Assembly: GCA_963785155.1 (NCBI GenBank)
Contig: CAWAUB010000007.1
Location: 620,001 to 684,000, forward strand
Source of the DNA: DASUSH01 sp963785155
Lineage (GTDB): Bacteria > Actinomycetota > Thermoleophilia > Solirubrobacterales > 70-9
Reading direction: 5' to 3'
DNA length: 64,000 nucleotides
The notes below the pieces were generated by a model. That model searched no databases, was not told where the DNA came from, and saw only the letters and a list, made by a program, of their open reading frames with translations. Positions 27,575-35,392 of the stretch are shown here, one piece after another. Both the position numbers and the translations under genes were made by a program. The number at the start of each line of letters is the position of its first letter. The stretch's first letter is position 1.

Positions 27575-28332
27575 CCGGCGTGCTCCAGGACGATCACGGT
27601 CGAGCCCACGTAGTCATCGGTCTCCGGGACCGCACGCTGCTCGCGGGCACGCAGCCCTGCCTCCGCCGCCTCGGCCCCCAGGTCCTCTGGACTGACCAAC
27701 GTCAGGTCGAAGACGTGCTCCACATCGCTCAGATTCCCATCCGGCGAGACCGTCTGCCGCAGCCGCCGGATGGTGACCCCTCGGCCGGAGCGCTCGATCG
27801 ACAGCGGCAGGCTCGAGAAGATCCAGGCGCCGCGCTCGGTGACGTCGGGGAGCGGCGCGGCCTCGCCTTCACCTGCGCGCCAGGGCTCCGGTGTCTCCGC
27901 CATCAGGGCGAACGCGGCGAAGCCGCCCGGCTCGAGATGAGCGCTGATCGACCGCAGCATCGACCTGCGCTCGTCGGAATCGAGCAGGTGGGCGAGCTGC
28001 ATCGGCGCGATGATCAGGTTGAACCGGCGGCCAAGGGCGAAATCGCGGGCGTCGCCGATCAGCGGGAACACCGCTGCCGGCTCGGAGACGCGCTCCCGAA
28101 GCGCATCGACGAGAACGGGGTCGCTGTCGAGGGCCCAGACGCGGTGGCCTCGCCGTGCGAGGTGGATCGCGACCCTGCCCGTCCCGGCGCCGAGGTCGAG
28201 GACGTCGACGCCGGAGCCGCCCCATGCCGTGGCCGCGGCCAGGTCCTCCCAGAGGGTGAGGTCGGCGCCGTAGCTGCCGTTCTCGACGTCGTGCCAAATG
28301 ACGTGCGCGCTCTCGGCCTCGATCGCGATCAC
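27571..28332 (-). CDS. Class I SAM-dependent methyltransferase inside the murT-gatD operon
   Basis: This 253-residue protein has the SAM-binding motif I VLDLGAGTGRVAIHLA, motif II around VWALDSDPVLV, GDARDFALG and a motif IV-like FNLIIAPMQLAHLL. The substrate is unknown. It starts at a GTG at 28332 that overlaps the murT stop (GTGA), and its stop overlaps the gatD start (ATGA). It is therefore tightly locked between the two subunits of the lipid II amidation complex. A role in lipid II or another envelope precursor is inferred from this position only. Confidence 0.85.
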   Translation of the reverse strand: MIAIEAESAHVIWHDVENGSYGADLTLWEDLAAATAWGGSGVDVLDLGAGTGRVAIHLARRGHRVWALDSDPVLVDALRERVSEPAAVFPLIGDARDFALGRRFNLIIAPMQLAHLLDSDERRSMLRSISAHLEPGGFAAFALMAETPEPWRAGEGEAAPLPDVTERGAWIFSSLPLSIERSGRGVTIRRLRQTVSPDGNLSDVEHVFDLTLVSPEDLGAEAAEAGLRAREQRAVPETDDYVGSTVIVLEHAG

Positions 28333-29723
28333 GCCCAGTAGTCCGGCGCCAGCCCGCGCCCGGCGAGCAGGCGGCGGAGTTCGAGCAGCGCGGTGTAGGT
28401 GGGCAGCGCGTAGAGCGGCCCCGAGCCGCCCGCGAGTGCGTCGTCGAGCGAATCGTCGATTCCGTCCCGGACCGCGATCCGCTCCTCGGGCCAGCCCGCG
28501 TACTTCAGGCGCACGGCCATCTCCGGTGCCCGCGTCCCGGTGCAAACCACGCGGCCGACCGACTCGGCGAGGAGCTCGAAGTCCGCGTCCCAGATCCACG
28601 ACACGTCGCGGCCGTCGGCGATGCGGTCGTTGAGCGCGAGCCACAGCTCCAGCCCGTCGCCATTCGCGGAGCCGTTCGACCCCGCCTCGAGCCGGAGCGT
28701 CCTCAGCACCTCGTTCGCGCCCGCGGGGTTCTTGATCAGCAGGATCGACAGCGCGCGCGGCCCCACCTCGATCGTCTCCACCCGGCCGAAGACGGCCTTC
28801 ATGCCCTCGAGCGCCACGGCGGCCTCGGCCAGCCCGATGCCGAGGTCGCGGGCGGCGGCGAGAGCGGAGAGCGCGTTGTAGACGTTGTAGAGGCCGGGGA
28901 GCGGCAGGCGGAGGGTGACCTCCTCCTCGCCGGCGCGAACGACGACTCGCGATCCGCGCATCCCGTCGAGCTCGATCTCCGTCGCCGCGAGGTCGGGGTC
29001 CGGCCGGTCCGCCTCGCAATTTGGGCACGTGTAGTGGCCGAGATGGCCCACGAAGGCACGCTCGTAGGCGTACGGCGTCCCGCAGCGGCGGCAGTGCTTC
29101 GCGTCGTGGGCGTGCTGGAGCTCGGGCAGGGCCTGGCTCGCGTCCTCGATCCCGAAGAAGGTGACGTCACGCCGGCGGCGGAGCTCGCGGTCGCGACCGA
29201 GATCGGCGACGAGCGGGTCGTCGGCATTGAGGACGAAGTGCGACTTGCCCTCGCGCGCCGCGACCACCTCGGCCCATGTGTCCGCCAGCTTCTCGAGCTC
29301 TCCGTATCGGTCCAGCTGATCACGGAAGAGATTGCCGAGGACGAGCAGGCGAGGGTCGAGGGCCTCGACGACGTGCGGAACCCAGGCCTCGTCGACCTCG
29401 AACAGCCCCTCGGTTCCCGACTGCTCGGCGAGCGCCGTGGCGACACCCCAGGTCATGTTCGAGCCGGCCCGGTTGTGCACCGGCTCGCGGCCGCCAGCGT
29501 GGAGCGCCTCGGCGAGCATGCCGGCCGTGGTCGTCTTCCCGTTGGTCGCGCTGATCACGGTCGAGCCCGCGGTCAGCCCGGTGCCGAGCTCAGCGATCGC
29601 GTCGGGCTCCATTCGCAGCAGCATCCGGCCAGGCAGGGTGGTGCCTCCGCCGCGGCCGGTGAGCCGGCTCACGCGGCCGACCGTTCGGGCGATCGCGAGC
29701 TTGGCGCGGAAGATGGCGTTCAA
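28329..29723 (-). CDS. murT: Lipid II isoglutaminyl synthase subunit MurT
   Basis: This 464-residue Mur-ligase homologue works with GatD to amidate the D-Glu carboxylate of lipid II. The Mur ATP loop ISATNGKTTTAGMLAEAL is at about residue 58. A zinc-ribbon insert with CRRCG and CPNCE (about 205-235), typical of MurT, interrupts the central domain. The C-terminal DUF1727 segment includes ISWIWDAD-like sequence (here VSWIWDADFELLAE) and CTGTRAPEMAVRLKYAG. Its start overlaps the upstream lipid kinase stop by 4 bases. Confidence 0.94.
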   Translation of the reverse strand: MNAIFRAKLAIARTVGRVSRLTGRGGGTTLPGRMLLRMEPDAIAELGTGLTAGSTVISATNGKTTTAGMLAEALHAGGREPVHNRAGSNMTWGVATALAEQSGTEGLFEVDEAWVPHVVEALDPRLLVLGNLFRDQLDRYGELEKLADTWAEVVAAREGKSHFVLNADDPLVADLGRDRELRRRRDVTFFGIEDASQALPELQHAHDAKHCRRCGTPYAYERAFVGHLGHYTCPNCEADRPDPDLAATEIELDGMRGSRVVVRAGEEEVTLRLPLPGLYNVYNALSALAAARDLGIGLAEAAVALEGMKAVFGRVETIEVGPRALSILLIKNPAGANEVLRTLRLEAGSNGSANGDGLELWLALNDRIADGRDVSWIWDADFELLAESVGRVVCTGTRAPEMAVRLKYAGWPEERIAVRDGIDDSLDDALAGGSGPLYALPTYTALLELRRLLAGRGLAPDYWA

Positions 29724-30619
29724 GGGAGGTCCGGCGGTTGTGCGGGTGCGATCAGCCGCAGCGCTCCTGGCAGCAGCCTGATCGTCGCCGGCAGGTCGGT
29801 GAGGTGGTCCCCGTCGGCGTAGACCGCGAACGGACGGTCCGCCTCGATGTGCACTTCGGCGGCGCGCGCCGTGCCCACCTCGGGGTTGTCCGTGTGAGCT
29901 CCCTTGAAGACCTTCGGCAGCTGCGAGAGGAAGCGGAACTTGCCCACCTGGGCGGTCCAGACGACGTCGAGCATGCCGTCGTCGAGCTCCGCCTCGGGAG
30001 CGACGAACATGCCGCCGCCGTAGGCCTTGCTGTTCGCGACAGCGACCATGTATCCGGTCACCGCCCGTTCCTCACCATCAAGCGTGAGCGTGAACCTGGC
30101 CGGCTTCCACGCGGCCAGCGCTCGCAGCGCGGCGTAGAGGTAGACAAGGTTGCCGCGGACGATCTTCGTCTCGTTCGCGATGCGGTTGGCGTCGGAGTCG
30201 AAGCCCACGCTGGCGATGCAGAGAAAGCGCTTGCCGTTCGCCTCGCCGACGTCGATCGACCGCACGTTCCCGCTCGCGATCAGCTTCGCCGCCTCCTCCG
30301 GCTCGGTGGGGATCCCGACCACCCGGGCGAAGTCGTTGCCGCGGCCACCCGGCATCACCGCCATCGGCACGTCGCCGCCGGCCAGCGCGCCGCCAACCGC
30401 GCCGATCAGCCCGTCGCCGCTCATCACGATCGGGATCTCGCCCGCCCCCGCGGCCGTCTCCGCCGCCTCGACGCCGTGCTGGAGGCTGGTCGTCCGCACC
30501 AGCCGGTGTTCGAGGCCGTTCGCGCGCATCGCATCCTCGGCCCTGGGCAGCAGCTTTCCGACGCGACCGCCGCCAGCCGACGGGTTCACGAGGAGCAGGT
30601 ACTTCTGACCGGAGTTCAC
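29720..30619 (-). CDS. Diacylglycerol/lipid kinase family protein (YegS/DagK-like)
   Basis: This 299-residue protein has the DAGK catalytic-domain pattern: KYLLLVNPSAGGGRVGKLL at the N-terminus, the nucleotide loop MSGDGLIGAVGGALAGG (GDG motif), and PMAVMPGGRGNDFARVVGIP. The C-terminal beta domain has VAVANSKAYGGGMFVAPEAEL. The family phosphorylates diacylglycerol or related lipids at the membrane. The canonical GGDGT is replaced by SGDGL. It is the first gene of the murT-methyltransferase-gatD operon and overlaps murT by 4 bases. Lipid phosphate recycling tied to wall synthesis is a reasonable inference. Confidence 0.88.
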   Translation of the reverse strand: MNSGQKYLLLVNPSAGGGRVGKLLPRAEDAMRANGLEHRLVRTTSLQHGVEAAETAAGAGEIPIVMSGDGLIGAVGGALAGGDVPMAVMPGGRGNDFARVVGIPTEPEEAAKLIASGNVRSIDVGEANGKRFLCIASVGFDSDANRIANETKIVRGNLVYLYAALRALAAWKPARFTLTLDGEERAVTGYMVAVANSKAYGGGMFVAPEAELDDGMLDVVWTAQVGKFRFLSQLPKVFKGAHTDNPEVGTARAAEVHIEADRPFAVYADGDHLTDLPATIRLLPGALRLIAPAQPPDLP

Positions 30620-30670
30620 GCGCCGCTGAGCTTATTCGTGCAGTTCCCGACCAGATAGCCTGCCCGGCCG

Positions 30671-31327
30671 ATGCGTCTCCGTCACGTCACCGCTCTCGTC
30701 GCCGCGTCTTCTCTGCTGCTCGCCGCCTGCGGCGATGACGAGGAGTCGACCACCGCTTCCACCGCGACCGAGACCGCGGCCTGCGCGGAGGTCGATGCCC
30801 CGGCGCCGAAGCAGGTGAAGCTGGAGCGGCCTGACCTGGCGCCGCCGGCCGCCGGGACCCGCGCCGTCTTCGAGACCAATTGCGGTGACTTCACGATCGA
30901 GCTCGATCCGGAGAACGCGCCCAGAACCTCGGCTTCGTTCGCCTACCTCGTCGAGGAGGGGGTCTACGACGGGACCCCGTTCCACCGCGTGGCGCCCGGG
31001 TTCGTGATCCAGGGCGGGGATCCGGAGGGCACCGGTACCGGCGGTCCCGGTTACTTCGTCGACGAGCCACCCCCGCCCGACACCGCCTACACGAAGGGCG
31101 TGGTGGCGATGGCGAAGTCCGCGGCGGAGCCGCCCGGTCGCTCGGGCAGCCAGTTCTACGTCGTCACGGGAGCGGACGCCGGCCTGCCGCCCGACTACGC
31201 ACTGGTCGGGGAGGTCGTCGACGGCGAAGACACCGTGACCGCGATCGAGGACCTCGGCGTCGAGGGCTCCGACGGCCCGCCGTCCCAGCCCGTGGTCGTC
31301 GAGAAGGCCACCCTCGAGGAGGGTTAA
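30671..31327 (+). CDS. Peptidyl-prolyl cis-trans isomerase, cyclophilin-type lipoprotein
   Basis: This 218-residue protein has a lipoprotein signal (VAASSLLLAAC, lipobox Cys at about residue 20) and then a cyclophilin domain (about 55-215). Visible motifs are FETNCGDFTIELDPENAPRT, FHRVAPGFVIQGGDP, the GGPGYFVDEP loop, KSAAEPPGRSGSQFYVV and YALVGEVVDGEDTV. It should catalyse proline isomerisation on exported proteins at the outer face of the membrane. It is divergent from the lipid kinase gene by 51 bases. Confidence 0.92.
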   Translation: MRLRHVTALVAASSLLLAACGDDEESTTASTATETAACAEVDAPAPKQVKLERPDLAPPAAGTRAVFETNCGDFTIELDPENAPRTSASFAYLVEEGVYDGTPFHRVAPGFVIQGGDPEGTGTGGPGYFVDEPPPPDTAYTKGVVAMAKSAAEPPGRSGSQFYVVTGADAGLPPDYALVGEVVDGEDTVTAIEDLGVEGSDGPPSQPVVVEKATLEEG

Positions 31328-31401
31328 CCACGCCCGCTGACACGCTCGAGCCGGATCAGCTCGATGTCCGGTCGGGCGAACAACTGCTGAGCGGCGAAGC
31401 C

Positions 31402-32211
31402 GTGGGGGAGGGGCCGCCGGTGGTGCTCGCCCACGGGCTGACCGCGACTCGTCGCTACGTCCTGCACGGCTCGCGGGCCCTGCCGCGGAAGGGGTACGCG
31501 GTCGCGTCCTACGACGCGCGCGGCCATGGCGAGTCCGATCCGGCCGGGGAGGGGGAGTTGGAGGGGGTGGGCACTGGTTACGGCTACGAGTACCTCGCGC
31601 GCGATCTCGGTGCGGTCGTCGACGCCCATTCCGGCGAGCAGCCGGTCCTGATCGTCGGCCACTCGATGGGCGCCCACACTGCCGCGACCTACGCGCTGGC
31701 CGAACGCGACCGGATCGCGGGCGTCGTCTTCGCCGGCCCCGTCTCGATCGGCCTCGAGCCGCCCGCGGAGGTGCTTGTCGACTGGGACGAGCTCGCGGAC
31801 GGGCTCGAGCAGGGTGGGGTGGACGGCTTCCTGGAGGTGCAGCGGCGGCAGGGTCTCCACCCGGAGTGGGAGGAGCGGGTCCAGCGCTTTACCCGTGCGC
31901 GCCTGGGCGCCCACCGCCATCCCGATGCCGTCGCGGAGGCCCTGCGCCAGGTCCCGCGATCCCTGCCGTTCGACGGCCTTGGCGAGCTGGAGAACCTCGA
32001 GCTGCCGGCGCTGGTCGTCGCGAGCCACGACGTCGCCGATCCCGGCCATCCCTATGCCGTCGCGGAGGCCTGGGCGGAGGCGCTGCCGCAGGCCCGGCTC
32101 GTCAGCGAAGCGGAGGGTGAGGCCCCGCTCGCCTGGAAGGGCGGCAAGCTCTCGCGCGAGATCGCGGCGTTCGCGTCCGAGCCCGCGGTTGCGGATCGCC
32201 TTCAGCGATAG
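31402..32211 (+). CDS. Alpha/beta-fold hydrolase
   Basis: This product has VVLAHGLTATRRYVL (oxyanion region), SYDARGHGESDP, the serine nucleophile elbow VGHSMGAHTAATYAL, and an acid/His pair likely around LVVASHDVADPGH. It is an esterase/lipase-like serine hydrolase of unknown substrate. The frame is open upstream to the preceding stop (31325-31327) and continues a plausible strand (LDVRSGEQLLSGEAVGEG), but offers no ATG, GTG or TTG before the GTG at 31402. The real start is therefore uncertain; a non-standard start or a further indel is possible. The end overlaps the opposing DUF3052 gene by 10 bases. Confidence 0.8.
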   Translation: MGEGPPVVLAHGLTATRRYVLHGSRALPRKGYAVASYDARGHGESDPAGEGELEGVGTGYGYEYLARDLGAVVDAHSGEQPVLIVGHSMGAHTAATYALAERDRIAGVVFAGPVSIGLEPPAEVLVDWDELADGLEQGGVDGFLEVQRRQGLHPEWEERVQRFTRARLGAHRHPDAVAEALRQVPRSLPFDGLGELENLELPALVVASHDVADPGHPYAVAEAWAEALPQARLVSEAEGEAPLAWKGGKLSREIAAFASEPAVADRLQR

Positions 32212-32618
32212 GAGTCGCGGTTCTCGAGCCTGATCACCAGGCGCAGGCCGGACCAGGTCTCGTCGATCGCGCAGACCTTGTTGTCGACGAGCCCGCGCGG
32301 GAGTGCGACCTCGCGCAAGACGTCCTCGGTGATGTCGGTGGCGAGGCCCGAGGAGCGTTTCGGCCAGCCGATCCACAGCCCGCCATCCGGATCGAGATTC
32401 GCGACGAGGCGTTCGAACCTGCGCTCGAGTTCCGCCCGGCGAGTGAAGAAGGCGACGATCACGTTCAGTGGCCCGCGCGCCCGGGGCCTGACCTCGACAC
32501 CGTCGGGAAGCGTCCCCAGAGCGGCGCGGAAGCCCGCCGGCTCGCCCGGGAACGCGACCAGGTCGCCCTCGCGGATCCCGAGCTTCTTCGGTAGCGGTGT
32601 GCCCGAGTAGCCGGCCAT
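32202..32618 (-). CDS. DUF3052 family protein
   Basis: This 138-residue cytoplasmic protein begins MAGYSGTPLPKKLGIREGD, with the central VIVAFFTRRAELERRF and the strongly conserved WIGWPKRSSGLATDITEDVL, then LVDNKVCAIDETWSGLRLV. This matches the DUF3052 family found widely in actinobacteria. The function is not established; the WPK..SG...DI signature is its hallmark. The gene stands alone, convergent with the hydrolase and divergent from the glycosidase (about 20 bases between starts). Confidence 0.88.
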   Translation of the reverse strand: MAGYSGTPLPKKLGIREGDLVAFPGEPAGFRAALGTLPDGVEVRPRARGPLNVIVAFFTRRAELERRFERLVANLDPDGGLWIGWPKRSSGLATDITEDVLREVALPRGLVDNKVCAIDETWSGLRLVIRLENRDSYR

Positions 32619-32638
32619 CGGCGCAAGGCTAATCCGCC

Positions 32639-33772
32639 TTGCTTACGATCTCCCGCTCCGTGGGGGTGATTCGACCGACTCTTGTCTCGGCCGTCCTGGT
32701 CTTGCTGCTGGTTGCGGGCAATGCGAAGGCGGCGACCTCAGACGTCCTCGGCTTCAACGAGGACGCGGTCGGCGGCCTCCATCAGGTCACGCCCGAGGGT
32801 TACACCGAACTCGTGCGGTCGGTCGGTGGCAACACGATCCGCACGAACCTCGACTGGCGGCTCGCCGAGCCCTCGGAGGACAGCTGGGACGAACGCTGGT
32901 GGGGGCGTTGGCAGCAGCTCTACGACACCGCGCTCTCCCGTGGGGTCAGGCCGATCTTCGTGATCGGTTTCGCTCCGGTCTGGGCCCGGGGAGTCAGCGT
33001 CGGCTGCCCGGCGGCACTGACGCCGAGCCTCGCGCACGATCCTGGCTTCGCGGCCTGCGAGTCGCCGCCACGGCCGACGATGGACGTCGAATGGACGGAG
33101 TACGCCGCCGAGGTCGCGCGCCGCTTCCCGCGAGCGACGATCGAGGTCTGGAACGAGCCGAACACCGACGATTACTGGCGCCCGGAGCCCGACCCGAAGC
33201 GCTACGCGGAGCTGCTGACCCTCGCGTACCACGCGATCAAGGCGATCAGCCCGCGGACCGAGGTCGTCATGGGAGGCCTGCTGAACGTGCGCAGGACGGA
33301 CGAGCTCAAGGGCGAGCTGTCCATTCGCGACTTCCTCTCCGTGGCCTACTCGTCGCTCCCTTCGATTGAGGGCAGCGCCGACTACATCGGGCTGCACGCG
33401 TATCCGAGCCGCGCGTCGGTCGGCCTGGGCAGCCGCTTCCGTGCGGCATTCACCGATATGAGGACGATCCGTGACTCCTACGGCGACTCGACGCCGATCC
33501 TGGTCACGGAGACGGGCGTTTCCACCGCCGACCTGCTGCTCGCCCCGGAGCGCAGGCAGGCGTCGGCGAGCGAGCGAATCCAGCGCTTCATCGAATCCCA
33601 GCCCGACGTCGCCGGGGTCGTCTACCACCGGATCGTCGAACCGCGCGACACGTCGGCCGACGCCCGCGAGCACGGGTATGCCTGGCTCCGCTACGGCGAA
33701 TCTCCGCTGGAGCCGAGGCCCGTCTTCTGCCGGTTCGTTGCCTCGGCGGGCAGGGCGTACCCGGGCTGTTAG
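32639..33772 (+). CDS. Secreted glycoside hydrolase, clan GH-A (cellulase-like fold)
   Basis: A 377-residue protein with an N-terminal signal segment (RPTLVSAVLVLLLVAGNAKA) and a TIM-barrel glycosidase domain. The likely acid/base Glu is in IEVWNEPNTDDYW and the likely nucleophile Glu in PILVTETGVS; DYIGLHAYPS lies between them. The NEP and TETG pair is diagnostic of clan GH-A (GH5/GH39-like); the precise family and substrate cannot be fixed. The TTG at 32639 gives the longest frame, and a GTG at 32666 is an equally good start just before the signal peptide. Confidence 0.83.
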   Translation: MLTISRSVGVIRPTLVSAVLVLLLVAGNAKAATSDVLGFNEDAVGGLHQVTPEGYTELVRSVGGNTIRTNLDWRLAEPSEDSWDERWWGRWQQLYDTALSRGVRPIFVIGFAPVWARGVSVGCPAALTPSLAHDPGFAACESPPRPTMDVEWTEYAAEVARRFPRATIEVWNEPNTDDYWRPEPDPKRYAELLTLAYHAIKAISPRTEVVMGGLLNVRRTDELKGELSIRDFLSVAYSSLPSIEGSADYIGLHAYPSRASVGLGSRFRAAFTDMRTIRDSYGDSTPILVTETGVSTADLLLAPERRQASASERIQRFIESQPDVAGVVYHRIVEPRDTSADAREHGYAWLRYGESPLEPRPVFCRFVASAGRAYPGC

Positions 33773-33795
33773 ATCGGCGTCTCTATCCTTGACGG

Positions 33796-34131
33796 ATGGA
33801 CGACGGCAGCGCCATCCACTACACCGCGGTCGAGCGCGGGACACCCGTTTACGGCTCCGACGAGGTCGCCTGCGGCAAGGTCGACGAGGTCGTCGACAAC
33901 TACGAGGAGCACATCCTCGACGGCATCATCTTCGAGGACGCCGACGGCAAGCTGCGATTCGTCGATGGCCCGGAGGTCGGCCGCACGGCAGAAAAGGCGG
34001 TCACGCTGACGATCACTGCGGCCGAGGCCGGCCAACTGCCGCCACCTCAAAAGGCCCCGCCACGCTTCGCCCCGAAACGCTCGAAGGGACGCCTGGGACG
34101 CATGTTCGGAGGCGGCTGGAAGAAGCGGTAG
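33796..34131 (+). CDS. PRC-barrel-like small protein of unknown function
   Basis: This 111-residue protein has TPVYGSDEVACGKVDEVVDN, then HILDGIIFEDADGKLRFV, a pattern resembling the PRC-barrel (G..VG.V.D......I.G..... G......). The C-terminus is basic (PKRSKGRLGRMFGGGWKKR), which could bind membrane lipid or RNA. No signal peptide is present. It lies 23 bases after the glycosidase. The function is unknown. Confidence 0.7.
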   Translation: MDDGSAIHYTAVERGTPVYGSDEVACGKVDEVVDNYEEHILDGIIFEDADGKLRFVDGPEVGRTAEKAVTLTITAAEAGQLPPPQKAPPRFAPKRSKGRLGRMFGGGWKKR

Positions 34132-34146
34132 CCACGCACCGCAAAA

Positions 34147-34170
34147 GGTGTCAAAAAAGTCCTTGACACC
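34147..34170 (+). promoter_or_regulatory. Perfect inverted repeat overlapping the -35 box of the sigma-factor promoter (operator candidate)
   Basis: GGTGTCAA (34147-34154) and TTGACACC (34163-34170) are exact reverse complements separated by 8 bases. The right arm contains the -35 hexamer. A dimeric regulator bound here would block or redirect polymerase, so autoregulation of the downstream sigma gene is a plausible inference. Confidence 0.6.
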
Positions 34171-34191
34171 TCAACTAGTTCTTGATAGTCT
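34163..34191 (+). promoter_or_regulatory. Sigma-A-type promoter for the RpoD-family sigma gene
   Basis: A consensus -35 TTGACA (34163-34168) and a -10 TAGTCT (34186-34191) are separated by exactly 17 bases. The surroundings are AT-rich for this genome. The predicted transcript start is near 34197-34199, leaving a leader of about 197 bases. Confidence 0.75.
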
Positions 34192-34196
34192 CACTC

Positions 34197-34394
34197 GTGG
34201 TGAGGTGCCCCCGAGGCGCCCACAGAATCTCTCTGCTCCGGTAGTCGCACCGCCAAGTCGCGGACAGGAGCAGCGCACCGGCACGTAACCCGGCTAACGA
34301 AGCTGGGTAAGCGTGGGTCCGACTGGGTAATACGCCCTGAGGGTCCGGGAGCGAGCGACGAGAGCCAATCGAATGAAGAGGAATAACTAACCAG
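34197..34394 (+). promoter_or_regulatory. Long structured 5' leader of the sigma-factor mRNA
   Basis: About 197 untranslated bases with several strong stems. GTGCC and GGCGC form a small hairpin right after GGTGAGG (34199-34205). CTGCTCC (34233-34239) pairs with GGAGCAG (34267-34273). CACG plus ACCCGGCT (34282-34295) pairs with AGCTGGGT plus CGTG (34301-34315). A purine-rich GAAGAGGA (34375-34382) near the end is the probable ribosome site. No known riboswitch class is confirmed. Confidence 0.5.
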
Positions 34395-35342
34395 ATGCGA
34401 AGGACCCGAGAAAACACTTCCGAGACACGCGCCGCCAGTCGGCGCCGCGGAGAGCATCCCGCGAAGGGCTCGGCCGCTAACCGCGACCGTCGGCGTACCG
34501 CCGAGCACGCGGATGACCTTGGCACGCCGGAGAGCTTCCAGCTCTTCCTGAACCAGGCCGGGCGCTTCCCGCTGCTCACCGCAGCCGAGGAGCTCGAGCT
34601 GGCGAAGGCGATCGAGCGCGGAGACCTCTCTGCGAAGGAGAAGCTCGTCAATTCCAACCTGCGCCTGGTCGTCTCGATCGCGCGCCGGTATCAGGGCTTC
34701 GGCCTGCCCCTTCCGGACCTCGTCCAGGAGGCGATGCTGGGCCTGATCCGCGCCGTCGAGAAGTTCGACTGGCGCCGTGGCTACAAGTTCTCCACGTACG
34801 CGACGCTCTGGATCCGCCAGGCGATACAGCGTGGCCTGGACAACACGGGGCGCCCGATCCGCCTGCCCGCGCACATCGCGCAGCAGCAGCGGACGCTGGG
34901 TCGCACCGAGGCCGAGCTGACCGCAAAGCTGGATCGCGAGCCGACCGACGAGGAGGTCGCGGAGAAGTCGAAGTTCACGGCCGAAGAGGTCGCCGCACTG
35001 CGTGACCTCTCGCGGGTCACGAACAGCCTCGACGCCACCGTCGGCGATGGCGACACCACGTTCGGCGAGCTGCACGCCGACGAGGAGACGCCTGCCCTCG
35101 ACGAGGAGGTCATCGTCCGCCAGCGCGAGAGCGCCGTCGCGAACGCGCTCGGGCAGCTGCCCGACGCCGAGCGGCAGGTTCTCGAGCTCCGCTTCGGCAC
35201 CGCCGGAGAGGGCGAGGTCTCGCTACGTGACGTCAGCCGCAGGCTCGAGATCCCGCAGGCGCGGGTTCGCGAGCTCGAGGCCCGAGGCCTACGCCGGCTT
35301 GCCGGCAACAGCGCCCTCGAGGCGTGGCGCGAGGCGGCGTAA
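34395..35342 (+). CDS. RpoD/SigA-family sigma-70 factor (group 1/2)
   Basis: This 315-residue protein has region 1.2 (ESFQLFLNQAGRFPLLTAAE), region 2 (NLRLVVSIARRYQGFGLPL, LVQEAMLGLIRAVEKFDWRR, YKFSTYATLWIRQAIQRG), region 3 (AELTAKLDREPTDEEVAEKS) and region 4 (LPDAERQVLELRFG, then VSLRDVSRRLEIPQARVREL). It directs RNA polymerase to -10/-35 promoters. The N-terminus is short, basic and lacks region 1.1. In region 4.2 the usual RVRQIE is RVRELE. It could be an alternative group 2 factor. It is driven by a strong promoter with an operator-like repeat and a long leader. Confidence 0.93.
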   Translation: MRRTRENTSETRAASRRRGEHPAKGSAANRDRRRTAEHADDLGTPESFQLFLNQAGRFPLLTAAEELELAKAIERGDLSAKEKLVNSNLRLVVSIARRYQGFGLPLPDLVQEAMLGLIRAVEKFDWRRGYKFSTYATLWIRQAIQRGLDNTGRPIRLPAHIAQQQRTLGRTEAELTAKLDREPTDEEVAEKSKFTAEEVAALRDLSRVTNSLDATVGDGDTTFGELHADEETPALDEEVIVRQRESAVANALGQLPDAERQVLELRFGTAGEGEVSLRDVSRRLEIPQARVRELEARGLRRLAGNSALEAWREAA

Positions 35343-35351
35343 AGCCGCCTC

Positions 35352-35366
35352 GGCCCGCCGGGCCGG
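35352..35366 (+). terminator. GC hairpin after the sigma-factor gene
   Basis: CGGCCC (35352-35357) and GGGCCG (35361-35366) form a 6-bp stem with a 3-base loop, 9 bases after the stop codon. There is no T-run, so its strength as a terminator is unsure. Confidence 0.35.
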
Positions 35367-35392
35367 TCGGACGCAACGCCTAGCCCCGGGTC

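Noticed and set aside
26161..28341. A 726-codon open frame on the + strand over the gatD operon
   Set aside because: It is the antisense of gatD, the methyltransferase and the Tat subunit. It shows Arg/Ala/Gly-rich shadow composition and no domain, as expected from ~70% GC.
34197..34394. M-box (Mg2+) riboswitch in the sigma-gene leader
   Set aside because: GGTGAGG and the following hairpin look similar, but it would sit at the very transcript start with no 5' strand for the closing stem, and the conserved 3' half is not recognisable. It is kept only as an unassigned folded leader.
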